Source of the DNA: Pseudomonas sp. RIT-562
GTDB lineage: Bacteria > Pseudomonadota > Gammaproteobacteria > Pseudomonadales > Pseudomonadaceae
Reading direction: 5' to 3'
NCBI RefSeq assembly: GCF_026241895.1
Contig: NZ_JAPJIV010000010.1
Coordinates: forward strand, 62,001 to 126,000
Length of the DNA stretch: 64,000 bases
Part shown: in pieces, positions 35,510 through 43,828 of the stretch
Layout of the letters: the number at the start of each line of letters is the position of its first letter
How positions within the stretch are numbered: the first letter of the stretch is position 1
Position numbers and translations under genes: made by a program
Notes under the pieces: generated by a model
What the model saw: only the letters and a program-made list of their open reading frames with translations
What the model was told of the DNA's origin: nothing
The model's database searches: none

Positions 35510-36265
35510 CTAGAGGCCTGATGCCATTGCGTAGGAGCTGCCGCAGGCTGCGATCTTTTGATCCTTTGCCACAGCCCCAATCACCAGAATCGCCGGGCTC
35601 TTCAGTTCGAACGCGCTGGCGGCCTGTTCCATGGCGCTCAGGTCGCTGCGGCATTCGCGCTGATGGGGCAGGGAGGCGTTTTCGATCATGGCCACCGGCG
35701 TTTCCGGTGCCATGCCGCCGGCGAGCAGTTGCTCGCGGATCTCGCTCAGTTTCGCCACCCCCATGTACACCACCAGCGTTGTGCCGCCCTGGGCCAGTGC
35801 CTGCCAATTCAGGCTGCTGCCGTCCTGGGTATGCGCCGTCACCAGCGTCACTCCCCGGGCTACTCCGCGCAGGGTCAGGGAAATGTCGCACTGGGTCGCG
35901 CCGGCAAGCCCCGCCGTGATGCCATTGACCAGCTCAACCTCAACACCACGCTCACGCAACCATTGTGCTTCCTCTCCGCCACGGCCGAAAATGCACGGGT
36001 CACCGCCTTTGAGCCGCACCACGCACTTACCCTGGCGCGCGTAGCGCAACATCAGGCGATGGATGAACGCCTGTGGCGTGGAGCGACAGCCGCCGCGCTT
36101 GCCCACGGCAATGATTCGCGCATGGGGACAGTGTTCCAGGACTGCTTCATTGACCAGGTCGTCGATCAGCACCACATCTGCGTCGCGCATGGCGCGTACC
36201 GCTTTGAGGGTCAACAATTCCGGGTCGCCAGGACCCGCACCCACCAGCCAGACTTTTGCGCTCAT
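35510..36265 (-). CDS. cobA: Uroporphyrinogen-III C-methyltransferase (siroheme synthesis)
   Basis: A 251-residue SUMT. The SAM-binding start is VWLVGAGPGDPELLTLKA, followed by VVRLKGGDPCIFGRGGEEA and GITAGLAGATQCDISLT. It methylates uroporphyrinogen III to precorrin-2, the route to siroheme for nitrite and sulfite reductases. The start at 36265 follows GAGG by 7 bases. It lies 10 bases after the nitrate reductase gene and is its operon partner. The last residues (KDQKIAACGSSYA) are encoded by a dispersed repeat, so the native C-terminus seems to have been replaced. Confidence 0.92.
   Translation of the reverse strand: MSAKVWLVGAGPGDPELLTLKAVRAMRDADVVLIDDLVNEAVLEHCPHARIIAVGKRGGCRSTPQAFIHRLMLRYARQGKCVVRLKGGDPCIFGRGGEEAQWLRERGVEVELVNGITAGLAGATQCDISLTLRGVARGVTLVTAHTQDGSSLNWQALAQGGTTLVVYMGVAKLSEIREQLLAGGMAPETPVAMIENASLPHQRECRSDLSAMEQAASAFELKSPAILVIGAVAKDQKIAACGSSYAMASGL
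35531..35562. repeat. Dispersed repeat fused into the cobA 3' end
   Basis: GTAGGAGCTGCCGCAGGCTG followed by CGATCTTTTGATC. It is the same family as the repeat between prpB and prpC and supplies the last coding bases of cobA. Confidence 0.65.
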
Positions 36266-36275
36266 AGTGTTTTCC

Positions 36276-38996
36276 TCACGAGATAACAGCGATCGCTCGC
36301 GCCGTGGCGGCCAGTAGTCGTTTGATTTCCGGGACGCACGAACCGCACTGCGTGCCGCAACCCAGTTCCTGTTTAAGCCCCTGCAAATCCAAGCCTCGGC
36401 CGATGCCGGCGCAGACTGCGGTGTGGCTGACGTTGCGGCAGTTGCAGAGGATTTTATTGGCCATGCCAACGGCGGCGCCGTCGCCGCCGGGTGGTGCAAT
36501 CAAGGGGGCCAACATCCAGCGCCGCAGTTGTTCAGTGGTGCGCCCTTCGAGCCACAGGTTGTGCAGCCAGTGCTGGGCCAGGGTTTCTCCGGCCAGGCGG
36601 ATGGCGATGATTCTGCCGTCCTCGATGCGCACCCGTTTGCCGATCGAGCGCCGTTCGTCGTCGTAGGCCAGCACCGCGCCCTGGTCCAGGCCCAGGCATT
36701 GATCGATGTCGCGTAACAGCGAAGCAGCAGGCGCCGAGGCGCTGGCAGCGCGTATAAGCAACGCTGGGCGCTCACGGCCACTCAGGCTTAGGCTGACGTA
36801 GGAAAATTCCTCGCAGAGCGATCGCAGGCGCTCAAATCGCTGTTGAACATTGCCTTCGACCAGGGCAAACAGCTGCCACGGCAGTTCTACCGGATCAATT
36901 CGTACAGCGCTGTGCTTCAGTTCAGGCTGTTTCGACAAGGGGTCGAAGGCCGGTTGAGTCAGCGTATTAACCCCGCCTTTGAGAAACCGGTCACCCCAGT
37001 GCATGGGTAAAAACGCCTGCCCCGGCCGTACGTTCTCGTCACTCGCCACCGGTAGAATCACCGCGCCGCGCCGACTCTCCAGGCTGATCAGGTCGCCGGA
37101 CTGCAAGCGGTGGCGGCGCAGTTCATCCGGGTGCAGGCTCAGCACCGCTTCACTGACGTGACCGAACAACTGCGCGGCGGTACCGGTGCGGCTCATGCCG
37201 TGCCATTGATCGCGCAGGCGCCCGGTGATCAAGGTCAGGGGAAACTGAGAATCGCGTTGTTCCTTGGCTGCGCAAAAAGGGTCGGCGACGAATTGGGCGC
37301 GACCGTTGGCGGTCGGGAACACCCCGTCAGCGTACAGCCGCGCTGTGCCTTGGCTGGCACCGCAAGGGAACGGCCATTGCTGCGGGCCAATCTGGTCGAT
37401 CAAGGCGTGGCTGAGTCCCGACAGGTCCAGGTCGCGGCCATGGGTCAGCTGCTTGTACTCATCAAAGATCTGCGCCGCAGAGTCCAGGGCAAACAGGCTG
37501 GTTTGCTGTGGGCGCAGATGGTGTTCCAGGCGGCGTGCGAAATCCACCGTGATGGCCCAGTCCGGCCGGGCTTCGCCAGGTGCGACAACGGCCTGGCGCA
37601 CGTGGGAAACGCGCCGTTCGGAGTTGGTGACGGTGCCATCCTTTTCTCCCCAACTGGCGGCAGGCAGCAACAGGTCGGCGAAGGCTGCGGTTTCCGTAGT
37701 GCGAAAGGCTTCCTGCAAGACCACGAACGGGCACGCCTGCAGGGCTTCGCGCACGGCATTCTGGTCGGGCAGCGATTGCGCAGGGTTGGTACAGGCGATC
37801 CACAGGGCTTTGATCCGACCGCTACGGACCTGCTCGAACAGCTCGATCGCGGTCAGGCCGGTGCTGTGCGGCAGTTGCTCAACGCCCCAGTAGGCCGCCA
37901 CTTCTGCACGATGCTGGGCATTGGCGGCTTCGCGATGGCCTGGCAGCAAGTTCGACAGACTGCCGGTTTCGCGTCCGCCCATGGCATTGGGCTGACCGGT
38001 CAGCGAGAAAGATCCTGCACCTGGACGACCGATTTGCCCGGTGGCCAGGTGCAGATTTATCAGCGCGCTGTTCTTGGCGCTGCCCGCTGTGGACTGGTTG
38101 AGCCCCATGCACCATAACGACAGGAAAGTCGGCGAGGTTCCCACCCACTGCGCACATTGCTGCAGTTGTTCGAGGCTGATCCCGCACAGTTGCGCGACCA
38201 TTTGCGGGGTGTAGTCGCGCACCAGGTTTTTCAGCTCCGGCAGGCCTTGGGTGTGCGCCTTGATAAAGTCGCGATCAATCCAGTCTTCCCACAACAATAG
38301 ATGCAGGATCCCGTGGAACAGGGCGACATCGCTGCCGGGCTGAATCGCCAAATGCAGGTCGGCCAGGTCGCAGGTGTCGGTCCGACGGGGGTCGATAACG
38401 ATGACTTTCATTTGCGGCCGGCGGGATTTGGCCTCTTCCAGGCGTCGGAAAAGCACCGGGTGGGCGTAGGCCATATTACTGCCAACGATCATCACGCAAT
38501 CACTCGACTCCAGGTCTTCGTAGCTGCAGGGCGGGGCGTCTGCGCCGAGGCTGCGCTTGTAGCCGACCACTGCCGAAGACATGCACAGGCGCGAATTGCT
38601 GTCGATGTTGTTGGTGCCCACCAGCGCTCGCGCCAGCTTGTTGAAACTGTAGTAATCCTCGGTCAGCAATTGTCCGGAGATGTAGAACGCCACGCTGTCG
38701 GGGCCGTGCTCGGCGATGGTGCGGGCGAAGACGCTGGCGGCGTGATCGAGGGCGGTGTCCCAGTCGGTGCGGCTGCGGGCCAGGGATTTACCCAGGCGCA
38801 ATTCCGGGTACAGCGCTCGCGCCGCCAGATCGCCCGTCAGGTGCAAGGTCGAGCCCTTGCTGCACAATTTGCCGAAGTTGGCCGGGTGCGTCGGATCGCC
38901 GCTGACGCCGAGAATGCGCTCGCCGTCATGTTCGATCAGCACGCCGCAGCCGACCCCGCAGTAGCAGCAGGTCGAAGCGGTGATTTGCCGGTCCAT
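36276..38996 (-). CDS. nasC: Assimilatory nitrate reductase, molybdopterin catalytic subunit
   Basis: A 906-residue cytoplasmic Mo-bis-MGD enzyme reducing nitrate to nitrite. The N-terminal [4Fe-4S] motif is CCYCGVGCGVLIE. There are long molybdopterin oxidoreductase domains and the C-terminal dinucleotide-binding domain (about 580-700: TLITGRLRDQWHGMSRTG). A C-terminal BFD-like [2Fe-2S] module (CNCRNVSHTAVC and GTQCGSCVPE) is fused on, which takes electrons from the FAD partner. Its ATG overlaps the stop of the FAD oxidoreductase gene. The symbol varies between species (nasA/nasC). Confidence 0.93.
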   Translation of the reverse strand: MDRQITASTCCYCGVGCGVLIEHDGERILGVSGDPTHPANFGKLCSKGSTLHLTGDLAARALYPELRLGKSLARSRTDWDTALDHAASVFARTIAEHGPDSVAFYISGQLLTEDYYSFNKLARALVGTNNIDSNSRLCMSSAVVGYKRSLGADAPPCSYEDLESSDCVMIVGSNMAYAHPVLFRRLEEAKSRRPQMKVIVIDPRRTDTCDLADLHLAIQPGSDVALFHGILHLLLWEDWIDRDFIKAHTQGLPELKNLVRDYTPQMVAQLCGISLEQLQQCAQWVGTSPTFLSLWCMGLNQSTAGSAKNSALINLHLATGQIGRPGAGSFSLTGQPNAMGGRETGSLSNLLPGHREAANAQHRAEVAAYWGVEQLPHSTGLTAIELFEQVRSGRIKALWIACTNPAQSLPDQNAVREALQACPFVVLQEAFRTTETAAFADLLLPAASWGEKDGTVTNSERRVSHVRQAVVAPGEARPDWAITVDFARRLEHHLRPQQTSLFALDSAAQIFDEYKQLTHGRDLDLSGLSHALIDQIGPQQWPFPCGASQGTARLYADGVFPTANGRAQFVADPFCAAKEQRDSQFPLTLITGRLRDQWHGMSRTGTAAQLFGHVSEAVLSLHPDELRRHRLQSGDLISLESRRGAVILPVASDENVRPGQAFLPMHWGDRFLKGGVNTLTQPAFDPLSKQPELKHSAVRIDPVELPWQLFALVEGNVQQRFERLRSLCEEFSYVSLSLSGRERPALLIRAASASAPAASLLRDIDQCLGLDQGAVLAYDDERRSIGKRVRIEDGRIIAIRLAGETLAQHWLHNLWLEGRTTEQLRRWMLAPLIAPPGGDGAAVGMANKILCNCRNVSHTAVCAGIGRGLDLQGLKQELGCGTQCGSCVPEIKRLLAATARAIAVIS

Positions 38997-40228
38997 CAGC
39001 TTGCTTCCCGCAATGTTGGCAAGCAGCTATCGCCAAACATCAAGTGGTCACGGATGTGCTCGATGTCCTGGTTCTCGCGGATCTGCCGGAAATACCAGGC
39101 GCCGTCTGCGGTATCGCCGTACAGGCAAGCGCCGACCAGGACGTCATCCTTGATCACCAGTTTTTTGTAGATTCCGCCGATCGGGTCGGACAGGGTGATG
39201 GTTTCCGTACCTTCGCCGCCCATGAAATCACCGGCGGAAAACAGATCGATACCGGTCACCTTCAACTTGGTCGAAGTCACCGAGCCCTTGTAAGTGGCGA
39301 AACCCAGCTGGGCCAGATGGTTGGCGCAGACCTTGGCCTGTTCGAACAGCGGCGCGACCAGGCCGTAGGCAGTGCCCCGATGGCTGGCGCATTCGCCGAT
39401 CGCATAGATGCGCGGGTCGTAGGTTTGCAGGGTGTCGTTGACCAGGATTCCGCGGCTGCAGGGAAGCCCGGATTGCTCCGCGAGCTCGATGCAGGGCCGA
39501 ATACCGGCTGCCATCACCACCAGGTCGGCAGGGATCACGTCGCCGTTGGTGAATTGCACCGAGCCGACCCGGCCATTGCCGGCGTCGTGCAGTGCCTGGG
39601 TCTGTTCGCGCAGGCGAAAGTGCAGGCCGCGGCTTTCGAGGGCGGTTTGCAGCAGCTGGCCGCTGGTCTTGTCCAGCTGCCGCTCCAGCAGCCACTCGCC
39701 GATGTGCACCACGGTGACATGCATGCCGCGCAGCATCAGGCCATTAGCCGCTTCGAGGCCGAGCAGGCCACCGCCGATGACCACCGCGTGGGTGTGGGTC
39801 TTGGCAGTATTGATCATCGCCTGGGTGTCGGCGATGTCGCGGTAGCCGATCACGCCCTGCAAAGTATTGCCCGGAATCGGCAGGATGAAAGGTGTCGAGC
39901 CGGTGGCGATCAGCAGGCGGTCGTACTCGGCTTCGGTGCCGTCATCGGCGATCACCCGGCGCCGTACCCGGTCGATCTGCACCACTTTGCGGTTAAGCAA
40001 CAGCTTGATGTGGTTGTCGTGATACCAGTCGAGGTCGTTGAGCACGATCTCTTCGAATGTCTGCTCGCCGGCCAAGACCGGCGACAGCAGGATGCGGTTG
40101 TAGTTGGTATGGGGTTCGGCGCCGAAGACGGTGATGTCGTACAGGTCGTTGCTCAGCTTGAGCAGTTCCTCCAGGGTGCGAACCCCGGCCATGCCGTTGC
40201 CGATCATCACCAGTTTCAATTTTTTCAT
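38996..40228 (-). CDS. NAD(P)H:FAD oxidoreductase, NirB N-terminal type without nitrite reductase half
   Basis: A 410-residue pyridine-nucleotide-disulfide-type flavoprotein. The FAD site is LVMIGNGMAGVRTLEELL, the NAD site is VVIGGGLLGLEAANGL, and GILVNDTLQTYDPRIYAIGEC binds the flavin. It matches the first ~410 residues of NirB and ends cleanly before the BFD and siroheme/[4Fe-4S] nitrite reductase domains. No nirD follows. It is therefore more like the electron-transfer subunit of Klebsiella-type nitrate reductase. The start at 40228 follows GGAGA. It is preceded by an ANTAR-type leader and coupled to the nitrate reductase gene. Confidence 0.88.
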   Translation of the reverse strand: MKKLKLVMIGNGMAGVRTLEELLKLSNDLYDITVFGAEPHTNYNRILLSPVLAGEQTFEEIVLNDLDWYHDNHIKLLLNRKVVQIDRVRRRVIADDGTEAEYDRLLIATGSTPFILPIPGNTLQGVIGYRDIADTQAMINTAKTHTHAVVIGGGLLGLEAANGLMLRGMHVTVVHIGEWLLERQLDKTSGQLLQTALESRGLHFRLREQTQALHDAGNGRVGSVQFTNGDVIPADLVVMAAGIRPCIELAEQSGLPCSRGILVNDTLQTYDPRIYAIGECASHRGTAYGLVAPLFEQAKVCANHLAQLGFATYKGSVTSTKLKVTGIDLFSAGDFMGGEGTETITLSDPIGGIYKKLVIKDDVLVGACLYGDTADGAWYFRQIRENQDIEHIRDHLMFGDSCLPTLREAS

Positions 40229-40265
40229 CAGGTTCTCCGGCGTCTTCGAGAAATTTCGCGCAAAC

Positions 40266-40330
40266 AAAAAAAAGGCGTCCCGCTAGTTGCCTAGCGAGGA
40301 CGCCTTTGTCCTTGTCCCGTTCTATCGGGA
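40266..40330 (-). promoter_or_regulatory. ANTAR (NasT) antitermination leader upstream of the FAD oxidoreductase
   Basis: Read on the minus strand: P1 is a CCCG/CGGG stem with hexaloop ATAGAA (40330-40315), a 4-base gap, then P2 is a GGAC/GTCC stem with hexaloop AAAGGC (40311-40298). Both loops have A1 and G4. The 3' arm of P2 is part of the 5' arm of a very strong terminator (GGCGTCC..CGCTAG, 40304-40274) ending in eight T. P2 and terminator exclude each other, as known for ANTAR targets. Confidence 0.85.
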
Positions 40331-40611
40331 AGCGCAGCCCTCTTCGTTGAGGATGGGCTTTATGTCTGTTGGGGGAGGTAATGCAGTGGTTGTGCCAAAG
40401 TCGTCAGACGGCGGATTTAATGGGAGAAGCGCTGTGTGTTTTCTTTACAGCGTTCGATGTGGTGCACCGAATGAATGCGCGTCGCCCGGAAATGGAGCGT
40501 CTTTGAGTGCGTCTTCGCGAGCAAGCCCGCTCCCACAGTTGACCGGGTAACCATGGAGATATGCGGTCCAATTGTGGGAGCGGGCTTGCTCGCGAAGTGC
40601 GCGACCCGCTA
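40331..40611. other. Gap upstream of the nitrate reductase leader, with REP pair
   Basis: No gene seen. A REP pair occupies 40514-40597. The promoter for the leader RNA should lie in 40340-40510, but no clear sigma-54 or sigma-70 site was fixed by eye. Confidence 0.5.
40514..40597. repeat. REP pair (inverted)
   Basis: TTCGCGAGCAAGCCCGCTCC is mirrored by GGAGCGGGCTTGCTCGCGAA, just after the kinase gene stop. Confidence 0.9.
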
Positions 40612-42282
40612 TCAGCTCTGAAACACTAAAACCAGCAGCACCACGTTCACCACCAACATCACCAACGCCACAGTCCGCCAAACCTTCACCGGCTCGCGCT
40701 CCAGCAGCGGCCTGGGTCGAACGCTCAAGCTGCGTCGCTCGCCCTGCTCCAGAACCAGCAACCATTGTTCCGCCGTTTCAAAGCGCTGGGCCGGATCAAC
40801 CGCAACAGCTTGCTCCAGGCTCTGCGCGATCCACTCCGGCAGGTCCGGGCGGTAGCGGCTGGCACTGACCGGCACGCCAAAACGCGGGCGCTGGAACGCT
40901 TCGATCTCGCCATGGGGATAGTGCCCGGTCAGCAGGAAATACAGGGTCACCCCGACCGAGTACAGGTCCTGTTGTGGGGTCGGCGCAGCACCGCCAAAGG
41001 CTTCCGGGGCAATGTACGTCGGGGTTCCGGGCAGGGCGCAGACTTGGTCCTGGGACAGACCCGGACAATAGGCGAGGCCAAAATCCAGCAGCCGCAGCTC
41101 GCCGTCATCCCCCAGCAGCAGGTTCTCCGGCTTGATGTCGCGATGCAGGATTTGCCGGCGATGCAGCATGCCGACCGCGCGCAAAAGACGCTCTGCCAGG
41201 TCCAGCCAGTGAGCCAGCGGCAGCGGGCCGGCGTCGGCATAGAGTGCCGCCAGGGTCGAACCGGAATATTCCCGCATCACGTAGTACAAATGCTGACGTT
41301 GGGAGGCGGGATGGACTTCAGGAAAGTGCCGCCCGGCCACTCGCTTGAGAAACCACTCTTCTGCCAGCAAGGCCTGCCCGGCCTGGTGGTCGTCGTACAG
41401 GCGCCCGGGCAGGGTTTTCAGCAACCAGGGCTGTTGCTGCCCGTCATGCACCCGGTAGAGCAGCGATTGCTGGCTCTGCGCGAGTATGGCGTCGACTTGC
41501 CAGCCCTCAAACATCTGCCCCGACTTGAGCGCCGGCGGCAACGGCCATTGCTGCAAGTGCACCAGGGCATCGCCGATGCTGGTTTCGCCCAGGGCATCCA
41601 CCCGCACCAGCAGCGCGCTGGCGTTGTCCTGGCTGCCCGCCAGGTGCGCGGCACTGACCAGGGTTTGCGCGGCGCTGTGCAGATCCGGCTGGTCGCGCAG
41701 GATCGCCGCGATCGCCGTGTCGCCCAGCACCGCCCAGACGCCGTCGCTGAGCAGGACAAAGCTCTCATCCAGGCGCAACTCGCCGTCGAGGAAATCCAGC
41801 ACCAGATGCTGGTCCAGGCCCATGGCGCGCTTGAGCACATGCTGCATGCCGGGCTGATCCCAGACGTGATCCTCGCTGATGCGCTGCAGCTTGCCGGCAT
41901 GCCAGCGATACACCCGGCAATCACCCACGTGCGCCAGGGTGAAGCGCCGGCCGCGAACCACCAGGGCGCTGACAGTGGTTAGTAGCGGTTGCCCGCCGCC
42001 ATTGGCCTGCAGCCAGCGGTTCTGCGCCAGCAGCAAGCGATCCAAAGCCTGGGCAACTGCCCAGGTTTCCGGGGTCGCGTAGTAATCCTGTGCCAGTGCC
42101 TGCAAGGTCGAGCGGGCCGCCAGCCCGCCGTCGGCGCATTGGCTGACCCCATCGGCAATCGCGAACAGGTAGCCCTTGCTCGCGGCCAGCGCCGGGGTCG
42201 GTGTCACCAGGCGCAGGGCGTCCTGGTTCTCCTCGCGCGGCCCGATGGCGCTGGCTTCGGCGAAACTCAGCTGCAGACTCAT
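40612..42282 (-). CDS. PP2C-type phosphatase fused to Ser/Thr protein kinase, membrane-anchored
   Basis: A 556-residue two-domain protein. Residues ~1-240 form a PP2C phosphatase (ENQDALRLV, AIADGVSQCADGG, GDCRVY, LLSDGVW, GSQDNASALLV). Residues ~260-525 form a Hanks-type kinase (lysine in WLLKTLPG, HRDIKPENLLLG with His380-Arg381-Asp382, DFGLA, and APEAFGG). The C-terminal ~20 residues are one transmembrane helix. It stands between the nitrate transporter gene (7 bases away) and the reductase, so it may tune nitrate assimilation by phosphorylation; this is untested. Start 42282 follows GAAGG. The equivalent gene is present in other Pseudomonas nas clusters. Confidence 0.92.
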   Translation of the reverse strand: MSLQLSFAEASAIGPREENQDALRLVTPTPALAASKGYLFAIADGVSQCADGGLAARSTLQALAQDYYATPETWAVAQALDRLLLAQNRWLQANGGGQPLLTTVSALVVRGRRFTLAHVGDCRVYRWHAGKLQRISEDHVWDQPGMQHVLKRAMGLDQHLVLDFLDGELRLDESFVLLSDGVWAVLGDTAIAAILRDQPDLHSAAQTLVSAAHLAGSQDNASALLVRVDALGETSIGDALVHLQQWPLPPALKSGQMFEGWQVDAILAQSQQSLLYRVHDGQQQPWLLKTLPGRLYDDHQAGQALLAEEWFLKRVAGRHFPEVHPASQRQHLYYVMREYSGSTLAALYADAGPLPLAHWLDLAERLLRAVGMLHRRQILHRDIKPENLLLGDDGELRLLDFGLAYCPGLSQDQVCALPGTPTYIAPEAFGGAAPTPQQDLYSVGVTLYFLLTGHYPHGEIEAFQRPRFGVPVSASRYRPDLPEWIAQSLEQAVAVDPAQRFETAEQWLLVLEQGERRSLSVRPRPLLEREPVKVWRTVALVMLVVNVVLLVLVFQS

Positions 42283-42289
42283 TGCGCCT

Positions 42290-43501
42290 TCAGACCCGGG
42301 CGGCGGTGACTGCGGCAGAACCCCAGGTGGTTCTCCAGCGACGCTTGACGCCATGCAGGCCGAACCAGGCGAGCACTCCCAGGCTGGCGAACAACCACAA
42401 GGCCAGCTGGTAGCTGCCGGTACTCTGCTTGATGGCGCCCATGCCGGCTGCCAGGGCGAAGCCGCCAATGCCGCCTGCCATGCCGATCAAGCCGGTCATC
42501 ACGCCGATTTCCCGACGAAAGCGCTGCGGAACCAGTTGGAAAACCGCGCCATTGCCTGCCCCCAAACCGAGCATGGTGCAGACGAAAAGTGCCAGAGCAG
42601 CGTAGGAACTTGGCAGGTTAAAGCCGACTGCTGCAATGCACACGGCTGCTACGGTGTACATCGCCAACAGCGTGCGAATCCCGCCGAACCGGTCTGCCAG
42701 CGCACCGCCCAGGGGGCGCATCAGGCTGCCGCCAAACACGCAGGCGGCGGTGTAGTAACCGGCGGTAACCGGGCTCAGCCCATATTGATCGTTGAAATAG
42801 CCGGGCAGGGCGCTGGCCAGGCCGATGAAGCCGCCGAACGTCACGCTGTAGAAGAACATGAACCACCAGCTGTCACGATCGCCCAGCGCCTTGAAGTAGT
42901 CGGTGACCGACTTGGCTTTTGGGCGCTCCGGGGCGTTTTTCGCCAGCCAGGTGAAAACCACGAGGGTCAGGATCAACGGGATCAGGGCGAAACCAAACAC
43001 GTTGCTCCAGCCGAACGCGGCCGCCAGTACCGGGGCGATCAATGCGGCCAGCACCGTGCCGGAATTGCCCGCGCCCGCGATGCCCATGGCCTTGCCTTGG
43101 TGTTGCGGCGGATACCACTGCGAAGCCAGGGGCAAGGCCACGGCAAACGATGCGCCGGCCATGCCGAGGAACAACCCCAGCAACAACGCTTGTTCGTAGC
43201 TGTGGATGCCGTGCTTCCAGGCCACGAACAGCGCGCAGATGACGATTACCTGGCCAATGATCCCGGCGGTTTTAGGCGAAAGGCGATCCGCCAGCATGCC
43301 CATGATGAAGCGCAGTATCGCCCCGGCCAGAATGGGCGTGGCTACGACCAGGCCGCGTTGTTGGGTAGTCAGCTGCAGGTCGGTGGCTATTTGCACCGCC
43401 AGGGGGCCGAGCAGGTACCAGACCATGAAACTCAGGTCGAAATAGAGGAACGCCGCGAACAGAGTCGGGGTATGGCCGGATTTCCAGAAGCTTGAATTCA
43501 T
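42290..43501 (-). CDS. NarK/NasA-type nitrate (nitrite) transporter, MFS
   Basis: A 403-residue major facilitator with 12 predicted helices and the nitrate-porter signatures GLGAGNGAVFQLVPQRF and AGAGNSGTVLAALIAPVL. It imports nitrate for assimilation. Start 43501 follows GAGGTG; the in-frame start at 43540 is not supported. It is preceded by an ANTAR-type leader, so its expression should need NasT and be blocked by NasS without nitrate. In P. aeruginosa the equivalent gene is called nasA. Confidence 0.92.
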   Translation of the reverse strand: MNSSFWKSGHTPTLFAAFLYFDLSFMVWYLLGPLAVQIATDLQLTTQQRGLVVATPILAGAILRFIMGMLADRLSPKTAGIIGQVIVICALFVAWKHGIHSYEQALLLGLFLGMAGASFAVALPLASQWYPPQHQGKAMGIAGAGNSGTVLAALIAPVLAAAFGWSNVFGFALIPLILTLVVFTWLAKNAPERPKAKSVTDYFKALGDRDSWWFMFFYSVTFGGFIGLASALPGYFNDQYGLSPVTAGYYTAACVFGGSLMRPLGGALADRFGGIRTLLAMYTVAAVCIAAVGFNLPSSYAALALFVCTMLGLGAGNGAVFQLVPQRFRREIGVMTGLIGMAGGIGGFALAAGMGAIKQSTGSYQLALWLFASLGVLAWFGLHGVKRRWRTTWGSAAVTAARV

Positions 43502-43602
43502 CGCGCACCTCAGCTGTGAAGAGTCTCGAGTGGGAACCATGAGCTAGCAGATGGGGCGCCTTGACGGCCGCACCACCGACCCCGTGCTGTGGGGCCAAAA
43601 CG

Positions 43603-43686
43603 AAAAAACGCCGCTACCGGATTCGCCAGGGGCAAACAAGGTGAGCGACGTCTTTGTCGTAGGTGGGGCAACCGCCGTTGGTTACC
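43603..43686 (-). promoter_or_regulatory. ANTAR (NasT) antitermination leader upstream of the nitrate transporter
   Basis: On the minus strand, P1 is GGTAACC-AACGGC-GGTTGCC (43686-43667) and P2 is CGAC-AAAGAC-GTCG (43659-43646). Both hexaloops have A1 and G4. The terminator pairs ACGTCGCT (43651-43644) with AGCGGCGT (43615-43608) and ends in six T, so its 5' arm uses the last loop base region and 3' arm of P2. The leader ends about 100 bases before the transporter start. Confidence 0.82.
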
Positions 43687-43738
43687 TGTGGTGATTACTT
43701 AGCCAGAATTGTGCCAACCAGTTGGACCGAGGTGTGGC

Positions 43739-43803
43739 CATCGCGAGCAGGCTCACTCCTACAGAGGGCGGTGAACCCTGTAGGAGTGAGCCTGCTCGCG
43801 ATA
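43739..43803. repeat. REP pair (inverted)
   Basis: CCATCGCGAGCAGGCTCACT is mirrored by AGTGAGCCTGCTCGCGAT, between nasT and the transporter leader. Confidence 0.9.
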
Positions 43804-43828
43804 GCGCTCGCACAGCCACCCTCCAACG

